From assembly GCA_963281155.1 (NCBI GenBank), contig CAUJLY010000006.1, positions 2,356,001-2,420,000 of the forward strand: a DNA stretch of 64,000 nt. Reading direction: 5' to 3'. Under the pieces are notes generated by a model. It saw nothing but the letters and a program-made list of their open reading frames with translations. It did no database searches and had not been told where the DNA came from. The stretch comes from Rhabditophanes sp. KR3021. Lineage: Eukaryota > Nematoda > Chromadorea > Rhabditida > Alloionematidae. This document shows, piece by piece, positions 12,901 to 25,200 of the stretch (within the stretch, counting starts at the first letter, position 1; every line of letters starts with the position of its first letter). The translations under genes were made by a program, and so were the position numbers.

Positions 12901-15900
12901 CTTCACAACAACTGACCACTGCTTTTACATATATGGTTAATTTGCTATTATCATGTTTAAGGTATTTATTTTGACCTGTTAATAAAATGATAAGAAGCTC
13001 CGAAGAAAGGGACAAAAAGGTAAAGAAAATTGACCATGCAAAAGAAAGAAACATAATGTAAAGTACATAAAGGCGGTTGGTTGTTAGCCTTATCAGGAAA
13101 AAGATGTCAAGCCAACCACAATTAGAAGATTGGTCAAGGAATATTAAAATCTCGTAACATAAATAGATAATGATAAGGAACTCTTTATTCCCAAATGGTT
13201 TTTGTCGCATACGTGAAAGCACCCTAACATAATATGTGATTCTTCTTATGTTTGAATGATACATTGTTTTGCCAAAATAATATATTAATCTTATCATTAC
13301 AAAGGTAACATATTTAGTAAAAGGGTAAGTAAAGAAAGTAATTTAGCTATAACACATTCATCAGGTCATGCAAATAATACATGTTCTTTTTATTATGATA
13401 TAGTGGTCATTAATGAAATTTGTCATCAAACAGATAGCTACTATCCTGTTGTGATAAAAGGAGAAAATTGGTAAGGTGCTTTGGATGAAGAAACAGCTCT
13501 TAAATAATAAGAAGCATCTTTCAATACATTAACGAGATAAAATTAAAAATAGGTCCAATATAATAATAAAAAGATGTAATTTAGAAAGATACACTGTCAT
13601 AATTCACAATAATTGTGAATGTTCGTGCTTCATAAATATCCATTAGCTCAAAAAAGGTCTTTAAATTGATAAAAGTTATAAATGGCATTCAAGTGTGAGT
13701 GTATATCGAAACGGTAAGCAAAATACGACGACGGTGATACCATAGGAAGAATAAAGAAGTTATGACATCTGTTTTAAGAAAATGAATTATTTAATAGCTG
13801 ACACTTAATCATCTTCCTATTAACACTTACAAAGTCTTTTACAATATTTATTGTGTTCAGGAAATCAACACTATATAATGGTGCTTTTTGTTGTCACGCC
13901 ACTATTCTATCTTACAAATGCCATCTTAATTTTAAAAGGGATTACATACTATTTGTGAAACAATTACTTATTTTTATAAACGCATTTTGAACATGCAAAA
14001 ATGAACCTTAGTAATAATATGTCTTGTAATATGCCGAATAATATATACAATAATATGCCTAATAATATGTACAATAATATGTATAATAATATGAATTTTG
14101 AGAAATAGTTTAAACACAAAAAATAATGAATGAGCTCATACAATTTGTAAATACTTGATTGAATCATGGAATAAAATTCATTGCAACATCCTAAATAATT
14201 TCTATCTATTCCTTTTGTTATCTATTTTAATTTAGTATTCATTTTACATTCCAAAAAATAATAAATCTAATTGTCTCAACATTAATACAAACAAATAGAT
14301 AATGACGCCAAATTGGAATTGTCATTGAAAGGATATTTCTACTTTCCAAAAAAGACATGCCTTCTTTTGTATATTTGGATACCCTTTTTGGACAAATATT
14401 TGGTAAGCTTATTCAAAACAAATGACGAAAAATTAAAAGACATTTAAGAATTATAAAAAGTATGTGTTTACGTTATCTTTTAATATAAATGATACTAAAA
14501 CAATGAGAAGCATTTGGACAAATTGAAATAGGAACTACACACATTAACTAAAAATGCCACTTATCCCTTTTTAATTTAAATCCAGCATATATTTGAGTTA
14601 AAAGGCTTTTCTTTTAAGCACACCCAATAAATACAAGCTTTGTTTGGTACTGTATCAGGATTTACATTTTTACGGACTACCAGGCACATTGTTTTGCCTA
14701 TTCTCTAAACAAGTCCTCATTCATATTTTCAAGTTAAAGAAGTTTGTCCTATTGGTTGGATGGCCTGGAGTAATGCAAAGCTTTACGTAATAAAAAAGGA
14801 GACAAAGGCAGAAGTTAGTAGAATAAGGAAAAAATGATGGCATTTATAACTTCAACAAGACTCGCCACTTTCATCTCAGAAATTTAAGATAAATCGACTT
14901 ATCAAGTCAAAAGTTCATTTTTAAAAACAAAACCCTCTGTCATAACCGTCTCATTCAAGACAAACTTTTAATTTATTCTAATTTGTAATTTTATTTTTTG
15001 TTAGAATTATAAATTTGCAGTCTCCTAAATCTAATAATGTAGGACCAGATTAAGAATGGCCAGAATTATGAATATCACAATTTATAATATGCTTACTCTT
15101 ATAACTAATTATTACCTCCAGGCACCTCATTGCCTTAATTAATTCTAAGAACAAAATGCAATTAGCCCAATTACACGGATTTGTGTCCATGAATGTTTAT
15201 TAATATACCAATAGCATGAATTAATAAATATCTAATATCATTAACTTTTTTATGACTGTGCAGGGTCTTACTTTTAATATCATTATGTGTGGATAGGTAA
15301 TTACACCATTATTTGTATGGACTTTCACAAACAATTCAATACGCTTAATCATCTGTATTTTAATTGACCTAATGTTGATATCACCCTTTCTTTTTACCTA
15401 TTTGAAAGGTTAATAGCGTTCAAGTGAACTATATATCTTACCTGCCAAACATGCTTATCTATTTACTATGCTGACTCGCTTTTTTGTTCTCCTTTTATGA
15501 TATTTTTGTAGAAGAAAATTTGCTTCATTACTTTCTGACAATAAATTAACATTTTGTAGTCAAATCTTTTATCATTAGAAAGTAGGTAGTGGTGTTTTGA
15601 GTTAAGCGGGTAAAATAGTGTGTTTAAAATACCAAAACATATTCAACAATATTGTACGTCAAGAGGGAAAAATGGGCTTTGTCACTCGTCACCATAATGG
15701 CATTTTTATCACCACTACTTATGAATGCCGGTAGCATTTATTTGAGTGGAAACATATAAAAAGATAAAGAATGTATGAATATTCACAATCACAATGATGG
15801 CATTTTAGAGGATTGGCCTTGTAGATAGTAGTGTATGGTGATGGATAATACGTGGGATGAGTTTTGAAGGGACCATAATAGAACCATAAGAATGGAAATA

Positions 15901-16851
15901 TCCAGCGGAATATGATATACGGTGGTCGTACTGCTATTATGCATTAAAAGTGACAGTCAATGACACAAACTTTTGATGTTACATGTCAATTATACTAACA
16001 AAATTTGAGACATCTACCATAAGCTCTTTTCCCTACTATTAAAAGTATTCAAAAAATGGGCAAAAAATTCTCAGATGACAGACAAAGACAAAACATCTTT
16101 TTAAAAAAGTAGTTAGATGAGTTGAAATATGGCATGCCATAAGAGACAAACACTAGTTATTCATTTTTCACCACACAGTCTACAGATGGATGGACTGCAC
16201 ACTGATGAATGGTAGATATTCACTTTTTTAAGTATTTCACCCTATGTTGCCATCAAATTGTTTTATTTTCGTATCCTATTCATTTTTTGTTATCAAAAGT
16301 TAGGTGGGATATGATGCACTTGTCTTTCAAAAATTGGACAAACTTATCATTTGTTTACAAAGATTCTCATAACAAGAAACGTCAAAAGGATATTACAATA
16401 AATTTCTAAGCACCTATCACTTACCTTTTATTTTCTTCACAAGCCATTTCAAGATCCTCCGATGGCGAAAGCGTCTTTGAATGAGACAATGACCCATCAC
16501 CCTCCAAACTATTAATTTTTGTAATCTGAAGGGGAATTTTAATTAAAGATAAAAAGATTTGAACTAAGATACCTTATCCAATCCATCTAAGAACAGTTTT
16601 TGCTCATCTGTATCCTGAGATATTGTCATGTCAACAGGAGAAGTACTATCTTCAAAGCGCATTTCAACGTCACAATGTTCCTTTTTCTCGAAATTGGCTT
16701 TGGTGGAGGAGATATACTTGTTGGTATCTACGTCTGAGGTTGAAGGAGTTGAACAATCACCACTACCGTTCTTTTCAATAACTTCTCCTTGAAGATTTAA
16801 GTGTTCTGCTGTGGTAAGACGAATAGGCATAGCTTTTCTACGATTAGACAT
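9974..16851 (-). CDS. egl-13: SoxD HMG-box transcription factor (EGL-13/SOX5/6 type)
   Basis: Five coding exons join in frame: 16851-16573, 16525-16425, 12705-12405, 11415-10830 and 10779-9974, giving about 690 residues. The HMG box at about residues 490-565 ([20 protein letters not shown] ... [20 protein letters not shown]) and its extension [20 protein letters not shown] are diagnostic of SoxD. Upstream, a helical, probably coiled-coil segment in exon 3 ([20 protein letters not shown]) fits SoxD dimerisation. QPLNLSKG in exon 4 is the PLNLS CtBP-binding motif shared with SOX5/6. SoxD proteins bend DNA and act with partners in neuronal and gonadal cell fate; C. elegans EGL-13 acts in uterine and gas-sensing neuron fates. 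Introns of 3.7 and 1 kb are far longer than usual here. Exon 4 has two competing donors 6 bases apart. The N-terminal exons are inferred from frame and splice signals, less certain than the HMG exon. Confidence 0.9.
12839..13297 (-). other. Unassigned 152-codon open frame in SoxD intron
   Basis: An ATG-initiated frame of 152 codons lies on the same strand as SoxD. It is hydrophobic, with two stretches that could cross a membrane ([15 protein letters not shown] and [20 protein letters not shown]). I recognise no family, see no signal peptide and no splice partners. In sequence this AT-rich a frame of this length is uncommon but not impossible. It may be chance, a retained fragment of a membrane protein gene, or a real gene. 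Confidence 0.15.
14019..14099. repeat. 12-base tandem repeat (AATAATATGnnn)
   Basis: About six imperfect copies of a 12-base unit AATAATATG plus a variable triplet run from 14019 to 14099. On the + strand they lie in a 35-codon frame (14001-14108) starting at ATG and coding repeats of NNM followed by Y or P. It lies inside a SoxD intron. A simple-sequence minisatellite is the likeliest reading. Confidence 0.55.
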
Positions 16852-17902
16852 CCTATATATGTATATGCTCGCTGAAAACTGAAATCAAATTTATTATTTT
16901 TCTCTTAATTAACAAAGTTAACATGTCACAATCGAGAGCGTAACAATATTGTTTATCAGAATTTAATGAAATAATAATATTTTGATGAAATGTTGTATGT
17001 AAGAGTAGGGGCATATGTCGCCGTTGTTTGGAAGCAAATAAAAAAGAAAAATCCTCCAATTGGGGGTAAATGTTAATGAGGTCAAAATAGTCTTACTTGA
17101 GGAATGCAAAAATGATAATAAAGATTTTATATCAAAAGATGGTGTGGAGAGAGAGTATAAAGATGTCTTTTTATTTTTGTTACCACTCCCTTATCATCAA
17201 CTTTCAATTTAAACAAAGTTATTTACGTTTTTGTTAGCACAACGTCTTGTTTCGCCAAATGATAGCCTCCTAAAAGTTTTGGTGAATAATGAATGAACAA
17301 AATTATTATTATTTAAAAATTTGTTACCAAGTTTCAAAATAATAGAACTTTTTATTAAAATACATTTAAAGGCAAATATATGAAGATGAGAATATATTTT
17401 GTTATCAGTAAGAATAGAGAAGGTTAAAAGGATGAGGGTACGCCTTTTTGGTTTTTGACTGTCATCAGTGGCATAGGAGAAGCCGTTGGCTATTAAATTA
17501 TGGCACTTTTGAATAACAACACAAAGACTTACATTTCAAATAATGGACACTTTTACAACAAACAAAAAGTTATGGTAACTCAAGAATGAATATAAAAATC
17601 TTGTGATTCAGAATATTAATAAATTTCCACCTTTCGTTACTGCACATTAATAATTTATGTGGATTAGAGAGTCTTAAATTAATTGGTAATAAATGAATTT
17701 ATACGCACACACTCAGCTTTGTTCCTATTTAACAATTCAATCAAAAAGTGCTTGCCTATAAATGATTGTCAAGTACGGAAAGTGAATGTATATGATATTT
17801 GGCTGGACTGAATATTTATAGAACATTTCCTTATACACCGCCCTTTCTCGAAACCTTAGTAATCTATGTGTCTGTGCATGTAATATTGTGTAATTTCCTT
17901 AC

Positions 17903-18070
17903 CTTTGCCTATTGTTAAATATGCAGACGACACCTTAAAGAGACACACCACCACTCCATACATCCCTCACAACCATTCCCCTAACGTCCAATTTACGAAC
18001 TTCTGAACCAAAGTACATGATGGCAACAGCCGCACCATATCCTACCTTCTCTCCAAAATGGCAAGGCTAT
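17903..18070 (-). other. Candidate noncoding first exon / promoter of SoxD
   Basis: On the minus strand a markedly less AT-rich block ends in a good donor, CAAAG/GTAAGG (boundary 17903/17902). The nearest good acceptor downstream on that strand is the one 27 bases before the SoxD ATG. The block contains short upstream open frames but no long one. The 5' limit is not visible and 18070 is approximate. Transcript data would be needed to confirm it. Confidence 0.3.
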
Positions 18071-21000
18071 CAAATAATTACCCATTAAGAAGCAAGTTAA
18101 AAGTTAAGTTCGATGCCATAATAACACCTTGATATTAATACATTACTTTTTGACATGTAATTTTGTGGTATATAGTGCAATTTAATTTGCGCAATTATGG
18201 GTGCATATATGTGACTACTAATGATCTTAATATAATGTTAACTGCATTTAGCATTTTTGGCCAAATAAAGTTAATTATGCATGGATATATATATTGGTGT
18301 GTAGAGAAAGGCATATAAAATCTTATTCGAAATAAACAATTTGATATTAGGAGAAAATTTTAAATAATAGAAAAAAGTTCACTAATAAAAGTATTTGTAT
18401 CCTTAGAATAGCAGAAAAATTATAAATTTTATAATATATTGTAATGTACTTTTGGTTGTTGATTAAAGAAGTGGCGATACATTTAAATTGGATGACAGGG
18501 GCCAAAATTCAAGTATCATGAATAAATTGAATGGTACATGTAATAATAAATGTTAATAATAATAAAGAAAATAATAATACGATCCTTGTTATCTAACTCG
18601 GCAAGTTGCTTTTATACACATATATTTTTAATGATATACCATCACTTTAAAATACTTTTCAACAAGCCACAAGAGTTTGATAATCCTAGAGGCACATGTT
18701 CATATATCTCTAATTAATTAAAAATGATAAGACAATGCTTAACAATGAGATTTATAATTAGCCTGCAGCTGAATGTGGTGAAAAGAGATTTTAATGATAA
18801 ATATATGTAAAATTGGCTTTTCTTAGTTTTGTGATGCGCCTTACATATATCACTTATATACTACGGTGTCTTTATCCTTATATTTAAAATATGGACAGGA
18901 TATGGAGAAGGGATTTTGATGATAATGGCACTATTATTTTAACGCAAATATGTTGTTCATAAATTCACTTGATACAAACAAGTTTTTGTCATCGGGATGG
19001 TAGGATAAAGATAGGGGAAAAGGCTATGATTGTTCAATTATCTTTTATTATGAACAATAAGTGGCATTAAATGTTATTTAGATAATCTTCTTCAAGCTTG
19101 AGCCTCTTATCATTGTTGGCTTTTCTTTTTTGTCACCCAAAATTCCAACCATAATAATAAAGGATTACGCTGAATCAGATCATACCTTCAGCCTAACTAC
19201 TTATATATTTCCTTATCCTTGTATGGTCATAAGCAAAGGTTGTTGCAATTGAGCATAATTAAATTTTTATAATGTTCATTTGCCAAATGTACAAAACATT
19301 GTTGGTATGTATCTATCATTTCAACTTAGTATATCCATTATAGAAAGGAAGTTTAGCTAAATTTGTAGGATATATATCATACCAGGATAAAGTCTTTGCT
19401 TTTTAATGGAAATGATCATCTTTATAAAACTACTTCCTGTTAAACCACCACGTCAATTATGGCGAAAGACACTTAGATAATACTCTAACCTTCCATGATA
19501 TCTGTGAGACAAAAGCTGGTGAAGATGTTGGTTGGTCTAAATATAATTTAACAACAATTTTCGACAAAAAGATAATGTTGATATGAAGTCTTGATGTCAT
19601 TACGAGTTCTTAAATTTTTATAATGCTTTCCTCTGATGTTATTTATAACAGATTTCTAATAACTTAACCTGCTTAAAATTTAATTCCCTTCTGGAAGTAT
19701 TAGTCTAAATTGGATAATTAACGCGAAGTATAATACTATTAACATTATTGATATTAAAAAGAAAGATTTCTCAGTAAGAGCTTAGTAAATGGAATGATAT
19801 CATCAGCAAGATCAAAAGAATTTTTAATTTCTAGTCATACACAAAGAAACGTAGATGTTTATGAATTGTATTAGATATGCAGGAAAATCACATCCTTAAA
19901 TTAAGTTCAAGTCAACTCTAAAGAACCAAAAAAATGAACACATTTCCTCAGAACAATTATACTGTCTAGGACATTTTAATTAAACGTCCCAATCTCATAT
20001 AACACCATCTATATATCTTACCACAACCTATCTATATATTCAAAATAAGATGTTATTTATAGGTCTTTTTATTATAACTTTTTTCTTATTATAAATAGTT
20101 ATATAAAAAGAAGGTTTAAACATATGGAGCAATATTAGGAAGAATAGAGGAATGTACAGAGAGATCAAAGTTAATGGAATCAATGTTATAAGCATTTACT
20201 CTCAACAACTACATCGAGGTTGCGGCTTTTGGATGGTACCAATTGTTTGATCTTTTAATTGGATTTATAAATAATAGCATGTAAGTTACTGAAAAAGGAA
20301 TAAAGATAAAGGAGCATCCCCAATATATCAATTGCAATTTGCTGTTCCGTTTTTTGTTTAATCTAACAAAAGGAAAATATATGCATCAAATAAGAAAGAA
20401 CAAATGGGTTTTTTGTTGGTTAAGCAATTGATCATTAGTGAGTAGGAATTGTTGATTCAAATGAATAATATAAAACGTTTTGTTTGAGTGATAAAAAGGT
20501 TTTGTGAAGGAAATAAGAATACAAATTGGGTACATTTTATATGGTAAACGTTTTGGTTGTAGTAGCTGGTAGGCAATTTTTGTAAAACAATTAAATGAAG
20601 AGTATCAGTTTTGAATGCCTGGGGAGATTGTCGTTGTGAGAAGGTTTTGTGTTGTATTGAGGTTGGATGGAGAGGGCCAATAATTTGATGATACAAAACT
20701 ATCAATCTCATCATCATTACAAAGAAGTTTATGTTTATGAAAGTTTGGAGAATGGCAAAAGACAAAACAATTTAATTTGGTGCAAAGAAATGGTATAAAT
20801 GCAATCTAGTAGAAAAGAAGAAAGAGACCTCTCCGTAACCAATTACCCAAAAGGTCGGTAAGAGAGCAGAAGAATCGCTTTTGTTCATATAAAGTAATAT
20901 AAATAATCTAAGTACCATATATAAATATGTGCCGTTAAATGAAATGAATGTCCATAAGGTTGCCATAACACAACTCCCCAAAACAAGACCTAAATTGAAG

Positions 21001-22231
21001 ACAAATGGAGGAGTAAAGTTTTGACGGGACTGTTAAGAAAAAAGACGTAATGAATGCTGAAAGATAAAAGTAGATATTAAATTGTTGGTGATGCGCATGT
21101 TTCAAAGATACATTAGTGCAAAGACTTTTCCTCGTCAACTAAGATTAAATACTGTGTCATTTTTATTTGACAGTGATAAGCGCTTTCATTGTGCTTAAAG
21201 CGGTTAGAATAATTTATATTATAAATAATTATCTAACTTTGTTTTCCCTCCAAACTTGGCTCCCTATCCTTAATACTCTTTAATATTTGAAATAAATGAA
21301 ATAAAAAGTATGCTTTCAACAAATTTGTTATGAGACAACTACAAAGACAGAAAAGCTTGAATTTCACAAATAATAGCCTTTAACTGACTCTCCATCAGAT
21401 CCTATCAAATCTTGTTAGACTCAATTATATGGGATAAGAAGATGATAATAATACTGTATCAATTTGATATATCAGCTGCAACTGATGATCTCTAAAGCCC
21501 CTTCCTACAAATGAATTACTTAAATGGGCAAAATTCTTTTGTTTTGTGGGTGCATTTAAGTCTAAAATTATATTTCAATTGAATCTAATATTATGTTTTC
21601 CAATCTAAACCATGTAGGAAAAGGAAAGTATCTTGAATTGCCTTTATTAACAACCATATTCTTAAATCTTCACCACTATTTTTATTATTTTTTTATTGTT
21701 ATCATGTTAAATGTATACGAAAGATAAAACAACATGGATTGTTTACTACTGTGGTTTTTGCTGAACAATAAATTTTATTGTGGAAATTGGCGAGTATGGT
21801 TTAATAACATAAAAAAATTTAGAATGTAAAGAAAAAGAAGTAGAAAAGGATGTATTGTAATTTTATACTACAAAGATATATCATACAAAGTATGAATACG
21901 TAAAAAGTTTAATTGAATAATATATTAAAAGTGTCTCGAAAGAGAAAACTGTGATAAGCGATATAATCATAAATTAAATCTTATTCTTGTTATATAATGT
22001 AAGCTCTCACCAAAAAGAAAGTGTTATCAAAGAAGTGACACACACATAACCACAATGCCATTTCACCTCTAGCGTTGTAGCCTACTATAACTACTTATAA
22101 TGGACATGAAAAAAGACTTTCTTACATGCTTAATTTATGAATTAAAGAGCAAGCCATTATCTTAATGCCTGAGCTTTATTTATATGAAAATATACTTATA
22201 AATATTAAACGTTTACATATAGACGTATATA

Positions 22232-22254
22232 TCATATCACAGCCAGTTTAAATT
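22232..22254 (+). ncRNA. Possible miR-2 family match
   Basis: The string TCATATCACAGCCAG agrees with the miR-2/13 family (mature UAUCACAGCCAG...) including the UC before it in the C. elegans mir-2 precursor as I remember it. The expected 5' arm is weak: upstream TTAAAC can pair with GTTTAA but the middle does not. A downstream segment at about 22275-22297 pairs in three blocks of about five base pairs. Because the usual hairpin is not clean, this is only a candidate. Confidence 0.25.
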
Positions 22255-25200
22255 GAAAATGTTGCATACTCATTAAATGGTGGTGCGCGATTATCATTTA
22301 TAAATACAAATTTTTATTAAGGTATTTGAAAAAGTGATATGCATGCAAAAGCTAAGAAGTTTAACTATGGATATTGAAAAGAGTGGTGTAGGAAGGAGCT
22401 TGGATATTTGTAAATAAAAGAAGAAAGCGTTTTGATGGCCGATAGTTATGACAATTAAATTGATGAAGTTGAATAAGTAGTAGCTACCGATAAAGAAATC
22501 ATCTGCCATAATCATCTAATATTAATGTAATTAAAGAAAATGAAGACGAGTATGTGTGCAGTTAACAATTGGTTGTGAGCAGTTACAGCAATAATAAGCT
22601 CGGAATAAAAATGGAATGCGCAATCATAATTAAAGACATGCCTAAAAATATTAGTTGACTAATTTACCTTTTATTGTTTTGATGTAATCTAACTAAATGT
22701 TACAAATTAGTCAAGTTTTGAAAACCATAAACCACTTCAAATGGTTGAAAAGAAAATGACAAGGTAAAATATAGAGACTACCTATATTCATGAATAAATG
22801 ATCATTGTCGTTAGATATAAGATGATCGAGTCACCCATTTGTCTTATAAGGGAAGCTCTCTCCTATCAAAAGAAGTAAATGAGTGTATAGATTTTTGAGA
22901 TGATTAAATACCGATAAAACAAATGAAAAGGCCATTATAAATTGAGTGAAAAATTAGTTTTCTTCCTTTTTTGGGCAAATTAAGTTTTGAATGTGTTTTG
23001 TTGATTGAGCAGTAAGAACGCAACTATTTATTAATACCTATTAGTCGTCCTTTGATTCACTTTATTACATGCTTGCATCCTTTATAATCCATCTTCATCG
23101 CGTCAGATCTTTATTAAAAGTAAAGACTCACAAAGTCAATATCATCTTCTTTTTTGAATCAAGCCACATTTCCATTATCGAAAAGACAACAGGTTCAGGT
23201 TTGGATAAGACAACAATTTCACTAAAAAAGACTCATTCTCTCTTATTAGCCAAAAATAACCACAAATGTTCTATATTAATTGGATACTTAATAAAACTAT
23301 AACTTCAACAAACACAACTATGTGAAATGTTTTGTCTTGTTTGTGTGATAAATTTTTATATCACGTCTATTAAAAGTATGTGGTAGTTAAAATTTACTCA
23401 AAATTAGTAGCATTTTAATTAGAATCGTCAAAATAAAAGGACCCAGCGCTTTATATAATTAACCACTAATCTTTTATGATAATCCATGCCTTGCCCAGCA
23501 AAACGGCCACTTCTTGGTTCTTAATCTCATGCCACAATTTGATAGTAGTAGCCTAAGTTGGTAATGGTTTATCACAAAATAATGTTCATGGAAATTATAA
23601 TAGCTATTAACAACTGTCAACAAACAGGGGTCAGCATATAGATAAAGGAATAGAGCCGTTAATAGATTCAATATATGCAATAAGTCAAAGTAACAATAAT
23701 TTGTACTATTTACTAGGCTGCTCCATTTCAAAAAATATCATTTTAAAGTTAATTAATTTTAAAATATTTATATAGATGGGGTCTGTTTGATAAAGAAAGG
23801 GTGATTTGTAGGAAGTGTATCTATTTATATCAAAGTCAGTGCACTTTCTAAGCACTCATGTTTCCATAATATCATTTGCATCTCGCTAATCATGTTATCC
23901 AGTCCTCACTGTTTGTTATTATTACAAGAAACCAGGTGCATCAAAAATAGTTTTCGGTAAGCTATTTTAAATAAATTGACTTTTAGTACATTATTTTGCG
24001 TATTGTCAACAATCAAACAATTTCAACACTTGAATTTTTTATCCCAAAGAACATTGCATGACCATGGAAATTTGTCTCTATACTACGGTAAAATTGCATC
24101 ACTTAATGGTATTAAAGCATTGTTTAATTATTACTTACAATTCAAAATATACAACCAACTCACAATTGTTAATCATGAACAATTTTCGTCAAAATAACTT
24201 CATTAATTACTCTAAGCTTAACACCAAACGACTCAAATTAATTGCCTATTCATAAACAACAATCTAATATAGCTTAAAAAAGGAATAACCTAACGTGAAA
24301 TAATTATTATTTAACAAAATTGAATTTGAAGGCTTTAAACAGCTTTTGTTTCCTCTTTTAAGAAATATAAAGGAACGGATGTGCTTGGAGTAAGTTGGTG
24401 TAACAAACAATTAAAATAAGATAGTAAGATGTATTAAGAGTAACAGGATTAAAATAATATTGCCACCTATGAATTAGCATGTTAATGGTGATTTAAAAAA
24501 ACATTAACTAATTAATTTCCCTAAACCCCAATCAGATATGTCTAATGGAAGGAGACTTTTTATCAGATTGCGTATATTTTGAATTGGCGTGATTATCATA
24601 TACCCATTGTATATTTAAGATCCGGTAAAGCGATAAAGAGAATCAAGGAGAAACACATGTAGAATAAATTATCAGAAAATGAAAGTAAATAATTGCAGTT
24701 ATATATAAATTTACATTTTCGAATGGTATAAATGACACTTTGGGAAGACAATAGGAAGACACTCGCTAACAATTAATGTTAATAAGATGTTGTGTGAGCA
24801 AAGGATAACCGTTTAAGGTATTATTAGTATGTCTATCAAGTCGCCAACTTCACACACTGCCTTGACAAAAGTTGCTTGACAACTAAATTTATTATATTTT
24901 TTAAATCTAATAAAACAAATAAGACGAGCTAATTATTAAATCACATAACTGAATAGGGTGACAATAATGAGAGCCATTAAGAAATTATATTTAAAAATTG
25001 GAATGGAATTTAGCTTGGGCACACAACATATACACCGTCCGGTTAAGCAAATATCTTTACAAACATTTCATTTTAATTAAAATCTTCAAAAATGATCACC
25101 AGTTTAAACAAAGAAAAAAGGTATATATTTTTTATCATAATTTGTAGTTACCAAAAAGAGTTATTTAAATTTAATTATAAAATTTGTATTTATCTTTTCA

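Larger units (their letters stand above)
12706..16424. other. Large SoxD intron
   Basis: This 3.7 kb intron between SoxD coding exons 2 and 3 is AT-rich. It contains a 152-codon open frame at 12839-13297 (-) and a 12-base tandem repeat near 14019-14099, each listed separately. It probably also holds regulatory sequence or alternative promoters. Confidence 0.5.

Noticed and set aside
20457..21138. Three successive minus-strand frames of 102, 69 and 67 codons
   Set aside because: Different frames, no splice sites joining them well, AT-rich composition and no family resemblance.
21815..21845. GAATGTAAAGAA resembling miR-1
   Set aside because: The first seed base differs, the sequence is low-complexity AT-rich, and there is no hairpin.
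24790..24812. GTGAGCAAAG match to the start of miR-87
   Set aside because: Only ten bases agree and no hairpin partner is nearby.
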